Shown here: positions 1 to 7,062 of the stretch, one piece after another
Position numbering within the stretch: position 1 is the first letter of the stretch
Layout: the number at the start of each line of letters is the position of its first letter
Source: Acinetobacter chengduensis
GTDB lineage: Bacteria; Pseudomonadota; Gammaproteobacteria; Pseudomonadales; Moraxellaceae
Direction: 5' to 3'
DNA: 64,000 bases
NCBI RefSeq assembly: GCF_003664645.1
Contig: NZ_RCHC01000007.1
Span: forward strand, 62,001 to 126,000
Position numbers and translations under genes: made by a program
The notes under the pieces: model-generated
What the model was told of the DNA's origin: nothing
What the model saw: only the letters and a program-made list of their open reading frames with translations
Database searches by the model: none

Positions 1-111
1 ATCTTTGATCTCTGCCAAGCCAATGTGTAATTGGGTATAGAGCTTAGACCAAATGAAATATGGGGAAATTTCAGCTTGATCAATCAAGGTAATTTCCTGA
101 TAAAATTTCAT
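1..111 (-). CDS. cas6f: Cas6f (Csy4) crRNA endonuclease, 5' part only
   Basis: Only the first 37 codons are inside the window; the gene continues past base 1. The peptide starts MKFYQEITLI and continues with DQAEISPYFIWSKLYTQLH, the usual N-terminus of type I-F Cas6f. This enzyme cuts I-F repeat RNA at the base of its hairpin and stays bound to the crRNA 3' end in Cascade. It starts 2 nt after the cas7f stop and is the last cas gene of the leftward operon, the normal I-F position. The main CRISPR array normally follows cas6f and would be outside the window. Family membership rests on the N-terminus and gene order only. Confidence 0.85.
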   Translation of the reverse strand, partial: MKFYQEITLIDQAEISPYFIWSKLYTQLHIGLAEIKD

Positions 112-113
112 AG

Positions 114-1127
114 TTAATCCTTAGAACTTTGACCAAATACACCGCCACGCACAAGAACAGCCATGACATAATGTTCCTGCTCTGTATTTTCTAAGCTCTC
201 ACCAAGTGCATATTTATCAAATAAGCTAAAGAAGTCTTGCTTGGCTTTTGGCGTACGATACGCTTTACCTAAATTCGTTACTGCACCATAAGGTTCAATC
301 GCAATTGCTGTTTTTTTATCATCAAACTCAGGATACCAAGTATCAATGGTACGTAACGCATTACCTACTTTTTGTGAATGCATCGCTGCAACATCATTCA
401 CTTGATAAAGGATTTTACTTTTATCCCCTTTGCCTTTATCCAAGACCAATTCTTCACTCGGATAAACCTCCTGCGCTTTACCCACCAAAGCATAAGCTTC
501 GATTTTAATGAGTAAATAAGGTACTTGACCTTTTAGAGCTTGAGCAATTTGATCTGCCAAATGCTGAACTTTTGCATCGACATTGTCAAAATCATGTAGT
601 GCGTAATCAAAAGCATTGAAAGTCACAGTGTCTTGTTCATTTACTGTGACCACAACTTCAACTTTTTCAGCACCAACACGGTTACGCCATAAAAAACGTG
701 CATTGGCAATATTCAATGCATAACGCTTTGCGAGTTCACTAAAACCATATTGTGCAATATAATTTTTTGCCACAGTTTGATATGAATTGAAAAAAGTTTC
801 ATTGTTACAAGCCGATGGTTGCTCAACTCCACCCAAAACTTTAAGGGTAAATGCCACTTTTAGAGTGTCTTGATTTTCACCCAAAGCACAGGCATCAACT
901 TTTTGTAAATTGGCTTTTTCAACTTCGGCATTGAGTTTTAATGGATCGCCTGCAACCGCAGGTTTTAAACGGTTTGAAATCGTACCACGCACCGATTTTT
1001 CGATCAGTTTTAAAGCAGATTGTTCTGTACGATTTGCCCAAGTCGTACCATAAAAATAACCATCAGATGGAACCAGTTTCTTTTCAAATGCAAGTACGCT
1101 TGCAACCGATTTTTCATTTTTAGCCAT
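114..1127 (-). CDS. cas7f: Cas7f (Csy3), Cascade backbone subunit
   Basis: The product is 337 residues, the usual length for Csy3. Six copies of this protein polymerise along the crRNA guide in I-F Cascade. Typical Csy3 stretches are visible: SVLAFEKKLVPSDGYFYGTTW near the N-terminus and a central RFLWRNRVGAEKVEV segment (residues about 142-157). The start ATG is preceded by AGGGAAAATTCTC, an acceptable ribosome binding site, and lies 27 nt after the cas5f stop. The gene sits third of four in the csy operon and is complete and in frame. Cas7f number on the guide sets R-loop length, which matters for the short 27-nt guide of the mini-CRISPR at 6759-6841. Confidence 0.95.
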   Translation of the reverse strand: MAKNEKSVASVLAFEKKLVPSDGYFYGTTWANRTEQSALKLIEKSVRGTISNRLKPAVAGDPLKLNAEVEKANLQKVDACALGENQDTLKVAFTLKVLGGVEQPSACNNETFFNSYQTVAKNYIAQYGFSELAKRYALNIANARFLWRNRVGAEKVEVVVTVNEQDTVTFNAFDYALHDFDNVDAKVQHLADQIAQALKGQVPYLLIKIEAYALVGKAQEVYPSEELVLDKGKGDKSKILYQVNDVAAMHSQKVGNALRTIDTWYPEFDDKKTAIAIEPYGAVTNLGKAYRTPKAKQDFFSLFDKYALGESLENTEQEHYVMAVLVRGGVFGQSSKD

Positions 1128-1154
1128 GAGAATTTTCCCTATTTAAATTTTCAA

Positions 1155-2039
1155 TTAAAGTGTTATTAAGTTTTGGCAAAGATATAAATCATTTTCTAAA
1201 TCAACATGGTATTGCCATAACAGTTGATCAATACTTTCAATGCGGAATGGCATGACAAACTCCCCCAAAGTCAGCACACTTTCTGCAAAACGATGTGGTG
1301 TACTAGCATCTCGCTGATTTTTGGCTTTCCCGAGTTCAGAAATCCCCTGAAACCCCACCGCAATCGGTACGAGCCAACCTTGTGCTTTACGTTTTGATGT
1401 CCAAGTGACTTTGCCTTCTTCATCTTGAGTCGAGCTATGTGTAACTTTGAGATAATCTAAAACGCTATCCAAAGCATCTTTGCCTTCTTGCATACTCGTT
1501 AAAACAAGATCACGGCGTTCAATCAGCACATGCCCAAGCATGAGTTTATTTAAAATTGGGCGTAGTTGTTTTTCCTGATCTTCATCCTCATCAAAATCTA
1601 GAACACTACATTTTTTGACTGATAGAACATCACCACTCGCAAATTTCATACTTGCGACGATGCCCTGCACAATTTCTAAAAGATGCTCTCTTTTTTTCTT
1701 TGATAGAGAGTCAACTTCAATCAAAAGCGACACATCCAAATGGCAACGTGCTTCTTCAATAAAAGCAGGTCGATTACCATCTTTATCGAGTGGATTGGCT
1801 GTACCGACAATGGAGTGAACAAAATCACCACGACCTTTATAGGTCTGTAAATTAAAATCGTGACAACTGACAGCAACTTTACTCAAATTTAAGTCACACC
1901 CCTGTTGATTTAATTTCCGTTGTAAAGCATGAACTGCACCAAGCCATGCAGTCATTGCTGGAAAACCAATGGTATATGGACTGCTCATGGCATTGGCATT
2001 ATGGAGTTGAAGATGCGGAATAAATAAAAAATGGCGCAT
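1155..2039 (-). CDS. cas5f: Cas5f (Csy2) Cascade subunit
   Basis: The product is 294 residues, resembling type I-F Csy2, which caps the 5' handle of the crRNA and, with Cas8f, forms the Cascade tail that reads the PAM. The N-terminal LFIPHLQLHNANAMSSPYTIGFPAMTAW pattern (the HLxIxNANAxSSPxTIGFPA type motif) is the hallmark of Csy2. The ATG overlaps the cas8f stop by one base (TAATG), implying translational coupling and equal supply of the two tail subunits. No frameshift or missing region is apparent. Confidence 0.94.
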   Translation of the reverse strand: MRHFLFIPHLQLHNANAMSSPYTIGFPAMTAWLGAVHALQRKLNQQGCDLNLSKVAVSCHDFNLQTYKGRGDFVHSIVGTANPLDKDGNRPAFIEEARCHLDVSLLIEVDSLSKKKREHLLEIVQGIVASMKFASGDVLSVKKCSVLDFDEDEDQEKQLRPILNKLMLGHVLIERRDLVLTSMQEGKDALDSVLDYLKVTHSSTQDEEGKVTWTSKRKAQGWLVPIAVGFQGISELGKAKNQRDASTPHRFAESVLTLGEFVMPFRIESIDQLLWQYHVDLENDLYLCQNLITL

Positions 2040-3292
2040 TAGAAAAACTCCTTCGCTTGTTGCAGTGATTTTTCAACACGTTGTTTCACTTCATTAATTT
2101 CGCCTGTTCCTAATTTAAAAACATCATTAATGACTTTTTCATAACTGCGTAAAATCCAACGTGCAATATCTTCACTCAACTCATTACGCCATTCGCTATC
2201 ATCTTCTCGCTGCGTCACATAAATTTGATCTAACCAAACACGCTGTAACTTTGGCAAACTTGCATAATAATCTTGCTGTGACCAACCTTCAGAATAATAT
2301 TCCCGAATTTTAAAGCCTTGTAATAACACCTGATCAATCACAAATTGAATGATGTTGCGAATCGCAGTCCGAATATCAATATTATTAAGATCCAATTGCA
2401 TAAACTTATGCAATTGAATAAAACTGTCCTGAAAGTTTTTGCGATATAAACACTGTGCAAAAAAATCAGTTTTAGGTAAACGTACTGTTCGTTTTTCTAA
2501 AACAGGTGGGCAGCTTGAAAGTAAATACGCACGTCCCGCATTTTGACTATTTAACACACTGACGTTTTGAGGTTTAGATCCACCTAAAGCTATTTCTGTT
2601 AAATCAAAAATATCTTCATAATCATATTCACTAAATTTATTATCTCTTTTAAAGCTACGAGCTTGTTTAGAAATTTCATTAAACCTTATGAGATTTAAAC
2701 GTTGAAGCAATTCCGTAGTTACTACTGAAGGTGTGAGTAAAGATAATAAGTGATAATCATTTTCTACAGGAAAATAAACTTGTTTGAGCAATTTGTGCGT
2801 TTTAGGTGGCTCAGGATCAATCATTAATTTTGACAACGCTTTTTTAGCTTCATCGAAATCTAAGCCATAGCTTTTAATGAATTCTTTAATTTCATTCGAC
2901 TCATTTTTCAAGTGATCCCAAATCGTTTGTTCATTAACCGGTTCTGTCAAGAATAAATAAATTTCTTTCACAAAACTGTCAGTTGCAGCATTCCCAAATA
3001 AGTCAAAACCATTTTCATAGTTAACATTATTGGTAGATAAAAGCCCATTATTTACTTGAGGAGCTGAAAACATAAAACATGAAGTTTTCGCATCTGGATG
3101 CGTGAACGTACTCGAATGGGTTGTAATTGCATGCCTAGCTTGCTTAATTGCCTTACTCAACCATGCTGACTTTTCGTATCTGGTTTCCGATTCACTTAAC
3201 AACTCAAGAGGCTGCTCTTTTCCTTTTGATTTCCTTTCAAGCCAAGCATTTTTTTGTCTTAAAAGATATTGTTCAAAAATGCTATCTATCAT
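2039..3292 (-). CDS. cas8f: Cas8f (Csy1), Cascade large subunit
   Basis: The product is 417 residues from the preferred start MIDSIFEQYLL, somewhat under the roughly 430-residue family norm. Cas8f recognises the 5'-CC PAM and recruits Cas2-3. An upstream in-frame ATG (3334) would add 14 residues but overlaps the cas2-3 coding end. The chosen ATG at 3292 is preceded by an unusually G-rich Shine-Dalgarno (AAGGGGGGGG on the minus strand), which decides the start. The 8-base C/G homopolymer at 3298-3305 lies outside the chosen coding frame, so slippage there would alter the ribosome site, not the protein. The gene follows the cas2-3 stop by 13 nt. Confidence 0.92.
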   Translation of the reverse strand: MIDSIFEQYLLRQKNAWLERKSKGKEQPLELLSESETRYEKSAWLSKAIKQARHAITTHSSTFTHPDAKTSCFMFSAPQVNNGLLSTNNVNYENGFDLFGNAATDSFVKEIYLFLTEPVNEQTIWDHLKNESNEIKEFIKSYGLDFDEAKKALSKLMIDPEPPKTHKLLKQVYFPVENDYHLLSLLTPSVVTTELLQRLNLIRFNEISKQARSFKRDNKFSEYDYEDIFDLTEIALGGSKPQNVSVLNSQNAGRAYLLSSCPPVLEKRTVRLPKTDFFAQCLYRKNFQDSFIQLHKFMQLDLNNIDIRTAIRNIIQFVIDQVLLQGFKIREYYSEGWSQQDYYASLPKLQRVWLDQIYVTQREDDSEWRNELSEDIARWILRSYEKVINDVFKLGTGEINEVKQRVEKSLQQAKEFF

Positions 3293-3305
3293 TACCACCC
3301 CCCCC

Positions 3306-6300
3306 TTATTTAGAATATTGAACCACCAAACCAAATTGGTCTGAGTACATCAATGTTTTATTTTCATCATATTCTGGCAACATGATTTCCCCATAACGTC
3401 TTGATAATTTTTCTACTTCATCATCAATATGCTGATTTTCTGAAACTTTCTCAACAGCCATACGACATAAAATGTCGTAATAATCTCGATTCAGCCATAA
3501 TCGTTGCTGTTCTAGTTCATTCAATGCATAAGGCTTGATTTTATAAAAACCATTACGGTCAATATAACGACCTAAATTATCTTTCTCAGAAAGCACAAGC
3601 TTATGATCTTTACACACTGCAAAAAGCTGAATATTCGGTGAACTTTGCCGAAATGGTGCAAATCGCTGCGGTAGCGCAGTTAAAAACCAATACTGTGTCA
3701 ACCATGCATTCAGTGGTTTTGCCCCGACTTGTTTATAATTGGTCAAGCTATGCGCTAAAACGGCATGTTCCAGATCAGCTAATTTTTCGGTGGCTTTTAA
3801 TGGGATCTGTGCCTGAATACGGGGAATTGCATTAATCCCTGCATGGTCATCCAAATCAATTAACTCAGATAAATTTTTGGTTTTTAATTTAAATTTATCA
3901 TTATTGATTTCAAACCCCGGTTTCTCAAATGCTACTTTTGCACTACGAAGCCCTTTTAAGTTGTATTGCAATAACGCTATATTCGGCTCTTGAATGTCCT
4001 GCTCTAATCGACGATGACGTAAAACCCGCCCTGCCAACTGGATAATTGAGCGATATGATGAGGGTTCAACAATCGCCCAATCAAAATCATGATCACGCCC
4101 AACTTCTTCCACAGGCGTTGCCACTAGAATAAAAATCACATGCTCAGCTTCTGTACTGTCCAAATGCTGACGAATTACGTCATTTGAAAATGCAACAGGT
4201 TGTTCACCATATTTTTCTTTACGCTTTAAAACTGAGTCTAAATGTCGTTCCTGTTCACTGCGTAATAACAACACCTGTCGGCTGTGATATGCCATCGAAC
4301 GTGGCGCAATATTTTCAGACCACTCAGCATTGAGTAAAAATTGTGTCAGTGCCACACACGGTGGAATATTAGCAACCCTCACCACACCAAAAGAAACTTT
4401 TCTACCTGTTTTCGAATCTACTGTGTGATGATGTTGATGTAACTGCTCTATGTTTTGTCGAATCCGATCAAAATATTGCTGTTGAATACTGTCATCAAGT
4501 TGCTTTTGTTCTTTCTGTGCAACTAAATCATCACATTCAATGATATAGGCTTTATGTTTAATGATTTGTTCAGCCAAAGACTTTGCTCGAATAGCAACAA
4601 AGGCATCATGACCCTGCTTATAATTTTTAATGATGTTGTCTGATTCAGTTAAATCTACAGTTTGAGTCTGTGCATTAAACTCATCTACACACATGCCCAC
4701 TACTTGCGACTGTTTTAATTTTTTAAAGGCACAATACAGCTTCCAACCCTGCTGATACACATTAAAAAAACCTTCAGCCAGTGCAGGTGGAATCGTTGCT
4801 GATGAGATCATCACTTTACGACCTAGCATCGCTGTTAAATGAATGAGTCGAGCAATGGCAATTAGATCCTGCCCATTAAAATCATCCACTTCGTCAATCA
4901 CTAAATCTGAAGATGAAAGTCGTAAACTTGGCAAAATATATTTTCCACCACGTTTGGTTTCCGTTGCCGACATGATATGGTCAATCGTACAAGCCAAAAC
5001 AGGTTTATATAAAAAGGCTTTATTGCGTTCAGCCTGAGCCTGTGGAAATAGCACATTCATAAAATCAGCTTGAGGCATATCACCATAATCAAGCTCATTA
5101 TCCAAAAGCTGTTCTAAAGATTCCGAACCAATTTCATCATAATTTTCTGGTATGTCTTCTGTTTTATTCTGTTGTTTATGATGCAATTCTTGTACAGCTT
5201 TAGAACCAATCAACACCGCCAATTCATCATTACTTAGACCAATATCTTTACGGTATGAATCACCCGTTTGTAGAGTTAAAGTTCGCAGTCCCAATGCCAG
5301 CACATAACGTAAAGACTGCCCATCTTTCGACAAGGCTTGCATAATTTTAGCATTGGCAATGGTTTTTCCTTTACCTGTACTTGCCATATTGACAATAAAC
5401 CAACCTTGCTCAAGCGCATCTTCGTGCTTTTGTTTAAATTGCTTAATCTCTTTGACCGCATTGTCCTGCCATTCAAAACCTTGTGGACTTTTCTTTTTTA
5501 ATTTTTGAATATCGTAGGCTGGTTCCATTTCATCTGCCAAACGACTTAAAGATTGCGCCACACGCATCGCATTGTCACTGACACGGACTAAATGCTCATC
5601 TAGAAATTGCTTTGGTTGTTTGGTTTCATAATCTGTATTGGCAATTAAACTTAGATCGGTTTTCCACGTTTTGTCTGCTTCACAGGATGAATAATAATGA
5701 TCCCCCATCATCAAACATAGACGTGCATGATGTAGCACCACACGCCAACTGCCATCTGACAAAACTTGTTCAATATTGTCTTTTTCCTGCAACAAGCGTG
5801 CAGACCATTTTTTAATTTGTTTTGTCCATTCAACTGAATGACTCAATAAGCCTTGTTCAAACTGAAAACATTGTAAAAGCCGTTGCTGATATTCCTGTCC
5901 ATCAAACTTATTTTGATAGCCCCAATCCGCTTCAATAAATTCAAATAAATCAGTGATATTTTTCGCAGGTTCATCACTAAATTCTTTAAGTTCAGCTTCA
6001 TCTTTTAAATTTGGTAAACGATGATGTGACACAATTAACCATGCAACAAGCTGTGCTAATGGTGGGAGATTATCTAATGCTTTGGTTTTATCTAAATTTT
6101 GCGCAACCACATCTTTAAGCTGTTGTTCGCTCCATGATTTATTGATTAATAAATTCAGCCATGCATCATCAGATGATGGATTTTCAGAAGATTGTACTAA
6201 AGCATTCAGTAATAGGCAGGAAATCCATTCATGCCGTAATGGATCACCTTTAAAAGTACCATTTTTATCTGTGAGTTTGCTTTGAAATAAAACTGTGGCT

Positions 6301-6680
6301 TTGCCCCAATCATGTAATAGAGCAGATATTGCAACGAGGGATTTAATTAAAGGTAAATAGTGCCAATCATTTTCCCATTTATTCTGATCGAGTTTCTTCT
6401 GCGTCCGATTCACAGGCACAATTCCCTCTGAATTAAACTTATTCCGATTCCCCACAACCCACAATAACTCGCTTCTACGTCGTCCACGAATCCAATGACA
6501 ACTCACCGCAGTGCTTTTGGTCACAGTTTTACGTAAGAGTTTTTTTACTGCAATTAGACCGTCTTCAGTAATCACCGTTTGCCACGTGTTATCTCCGATC
6601 CGATCTGCAAAAGCATCGAGTACACGGCGAGTTCGTGGAATGGCTTTCTTTTCACATTGGGAAATAAAAGTTACGATCAT
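3306..6680 (-). CDS. cas2-3: Cas2-3 fusion: adaptation subunit plus HD nuclease-helicase
   Basis: This 1124-residue fusion is diagnostic of type I-F. Residues 1 to about 85 form the Cas2 domain. The HD nuclease follows with HDWGK at residues 123-127. The superfamily 2 helicase has a Walker A TGKGKT near 437, a DEVD box near 597, SAT shortly after, and motif VI QLAGRVLRHR near 882. Cas3 is recruited by target-bound Cascade to degrade DNA, and the Cas2 part bridges Cas1 dimers during spacer capture. All key motifs are intact, so the nuclease looks active. The start ATG overlaps the TGA of a 9-codon mini-ORF beginning at 6706 (ATGA). It is separated from cas1 by 373 bp that contain the mini-CRISPR module. 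Confidence 0.96.
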   Translation of the reverse strand: MIVTFISQCEKKAIPRTRRVLDAFADRIGDNTWQTVITEDGLIAVKKLLRKTVTKSTAVSCHWIRGRRRSELLWVVGNRNKFNSEGIVPVNRTQKKLDQNKWENDWHYLPLIKSLVAISALLHDWGKATVLFQSKLTDKNGTFKGDPLRHEWISCLLLNALVQSSENPSSDDAWLNLLINKSWSEQQLKDVVAQNLDKTKALDNLPPLAQLVAWLIVSHHRLPNLKDEAELKEFSDEPAKNITDLFEFIEADWGYQNKFDGQEYQQRLLQCFQFEQGLLSHSVEWTKQIKKWSARLLQEKDNIEQVLSDGSWRVVLHHARLCLMMGDHYYSSCEADKTWKTDLSLIANTDYETKQPKQFLDEHLVRVSDNAMRVAQSLSRLADEMEPAYDIQKLKKKSPQGFEWQDNAVKEIKQFKQKHEDALEQGWFIVNMASTGKGKTIANAKIMQALSKDGQSLRYVLALGLRTLTLQTGDSYRKDIGLSNDELAVLIGSKAVQELHHKQQNKTEDIPENYDEIGSESLEQLLDNELDYGDMPQADFMNVLFPQAQAERNKAFLYKPVLACTIDHIMSATETKRGGKYILPSLRLSSSDLVIDEVDDFNGQDLIAIARLIHLTAMLGRKVMISSATIPPALAEGFFNVYQQGWKLYCAFKKLKQSQVVGMCVDEFNAQTQTVDLTESDNIIKNYKQGHDAFVAIRAKSLAEQIIKHKAYIIECDDLVAQKEQKQLDDSIQQQYFDRIRQNIEQLHQHHHTVDSKTGRKVSFGVVRVANIPPCVALTQFLLNAEWSENIAPRSMAYHSRQVLLLRSEQERHLDSVLKRKEKYGEQPVAFSNDVIRQHLDSTEAEHVIFILVATPVEEVGRDHDFDWAIVEPSSYRSIIQLAGRVLRHRRLEQDIQEPNIALLQYNLKGLRSAKVAFEKPGFEINNDKFKLKTKNLSELIDLDDHAGINAIPRIQAQIPLKATEKLADLEHAVLAHSLTNYKQVGAKPLNAWLTQYWFLTALPQRFAPFRQSSPNIQLFAVCKDHKLVLSEKDNLGRYIDRNGFYKIKPYALNELEQQRLWLNRDYYDILCRMAVEKVSENQHIDDEVEKLSRRYGEIMLPEYDENKTLMYSDQFGLVVQYSK

Positions 6681-6724
6681 AGTTCAGCACCACGCAAGAT
6701 AACCATCTTATGAAGTGTGAATGC

Positions 6725-6758
6725 GCGGATTGTATTAAATATGCTTAATACAATCCGC
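6725..6758 (-). terminator. Perfect 14-bp hairpin abutting the mini-CRISPR
   Basis: The arm GCGGATTGTATTAA (6745-6758, minus strand) pairs perfectly with TTAATACAATCCGC (6725-6738) around a 6-nt loop. It begins one base after the second degenerate repeat. No U-tract follows on either side, so it is not a classical intrinsic terminator. It may be a 3' boundary or stabiliser of the guide RNA, a processing element, or an operator between the module and cas2-3. The hairpin is seen directly; its role is inference. Confidence 0.6.
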
Positions 6759-6841
6759 AACACAAGCTGCCTATATGGCAGTGAACATGGCATATCAAAG
6801 ATACGTCTATTATTTTCTAAGCTACCTACTTGATAGTTCCA
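6759..6841 (-). CRISPR. Two-repeat degenerate mini-CRISPR with one 27-nt guide (creA-like)
   Basis: Read on the minus strand: repeat 1 at 6841-6814, guide at 6813-6787, repeat 2 at 6786-6759. Repeat 2 keeps the I-F hairpin CTGCC-ATATA-GGCAG but has lost its 3' handle (CTTGTGTT). Repeat 1 keeps the 8-nt 5' handle CTTAGAAA and a remodelled hairpin CTATC-AAGTA-GGTAG. Repeat 1 therefore supplies the 5' handle and repeat 2 the 20-nt 3' stem-loop of one crRNA-like molecule of about 55 nt. The guide is 27 nt instead of the usual 32. The array is transcribed from a strong extended -10 promoter that places the start at the first base of repeat 1, with no leader. Its guide matches 7036-7050. Degenerate ectopic repeats with a self-targeting guide define CreA/CreR-type RNAs. 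Confidence 0.88.
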
Positions 6842-6848
6842 GCTCTTT

Positions 6849-6857
6849 ATTATATCA
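6849..6857 (-). promoter_or_regulatory. Extended -10 promoter of the mini-CRISPR
   Basis: On the minus strand TGATATAAT combines a consensus TATAAT with an immediately preceding TGn extension. It sits between the stop of the 36-residue ORF (6863) and repeat 1. A start 7 nt downstream would fall at about 6842, the edge of repeat 1. No good -35 box is seen at 16-18 bp, which extended -10 promoters can tolerate. Confidence 0.65.
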
Positions 6858-6862
6858 ATAAC

Positions 6863-6973
6863 TTATTCATTCAATGTAATGTTTAGATTCAATTGAGGAT
6901 TAAATGTTAGAGAAACGTTAATCGACCAAACAACCGAAATAAAAATAAAAATCCAAATTTTACGATTAAACAT
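6863..6973 (-). CDS. 36-residue hydrophobic peptide, candidate CRISPR-repressed toxin (creT-like)
   Basis: The ORF encodes M-F-N-R-K followed by a very hydrophobic segment of about 19 residues (6-24: IWIFIFISVVWSINVSLTF) and a polar tail ending TLNE. A GAGGG Shine-Dalgarno (6983-6987) lies 9 nt before the ATG, better than that of several neighbouring genes. The layout (short basic N-terminus, one membrane segment, under 40 residues) resembles small membrane toxins of type I toxin-antitoxin systems. It lies between its presumed promoter and the mini-CRISPR promoter, and the mini-CRISPR guide matches DNA just upstream. No database family is recognised. The toxin could instead be the RNA itself, as in described CreT RNAs. 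Toxicity is inference. Confidence 0.6.
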   Translation of the reverse strand: MFNRKIWIFIFISVVWSINVSLTFNPQLNLNITLNE

Positions 6974-7004
6974 AAGAAATATCCCTCAACAATTAATATT
7001 GAAG

Positions 7005-7033
7005 AAAATATCACCAATACAAAACAAATACAA
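7005..7033 (-). promoter_or_regulatory. Candidate promoter of the 36-residue ORF
   Basis: On the minus strand TTGTAT (7028-7033) is followed by a 17-bp spacer and TATTTT (7005-7010). A start near 6998 would leave a short leader holding the GAGGG site. The -35 box abuts the CC PAM of the guide target, so Cascade bound there would block polymerase. A second possible -10 (TATTAT, 7036-7041) lies inside the target seed. Which is used cannot be decided from sequence. Confidence 0.4.
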
Positions 7034-7062
7034 CCATAATAGACGTATCTATATTATTTAAA
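7034..7062 (+). promoter_or_regulatory. Self-target of the mini-CRISPR guide with 5'-CC PAM
   Basis: CC at 7034-7035 is directly followed by ATAATAGACGTATCT (7036-7050), identical to the first 15 nt of the guide encoded at 6813-6799. Beyond position 15 only scattered positions match (5 of 12). CC 5' of the protospacer is the known I-F PAM. A seed-only match allows Cascade binding but is expected not to trigger Cas2-3 cleavage. The site overlaps the cas1 stop codon and lies upstream of the 36-residue ORF, fitting transcriptional repression. Confidence 0.82.

Noticed and set aside
3298..3305. Homopolymer C8 as evidence of a cas8f frameshift
   Set aside because: The run lies upstream of the preferred ATG, in the ribosome-binding site, and the coding frame from 3292 is intact.
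7036..7041. TATTAT as the -10 of the 36-residue ORF promoter
   Set aside because: No good -35 box lies 16-18 bp upstream (only TTTTAA-like sequence in the cas1 3' end). TTGTAT-17-TATTTT is preferred, though not excluded.
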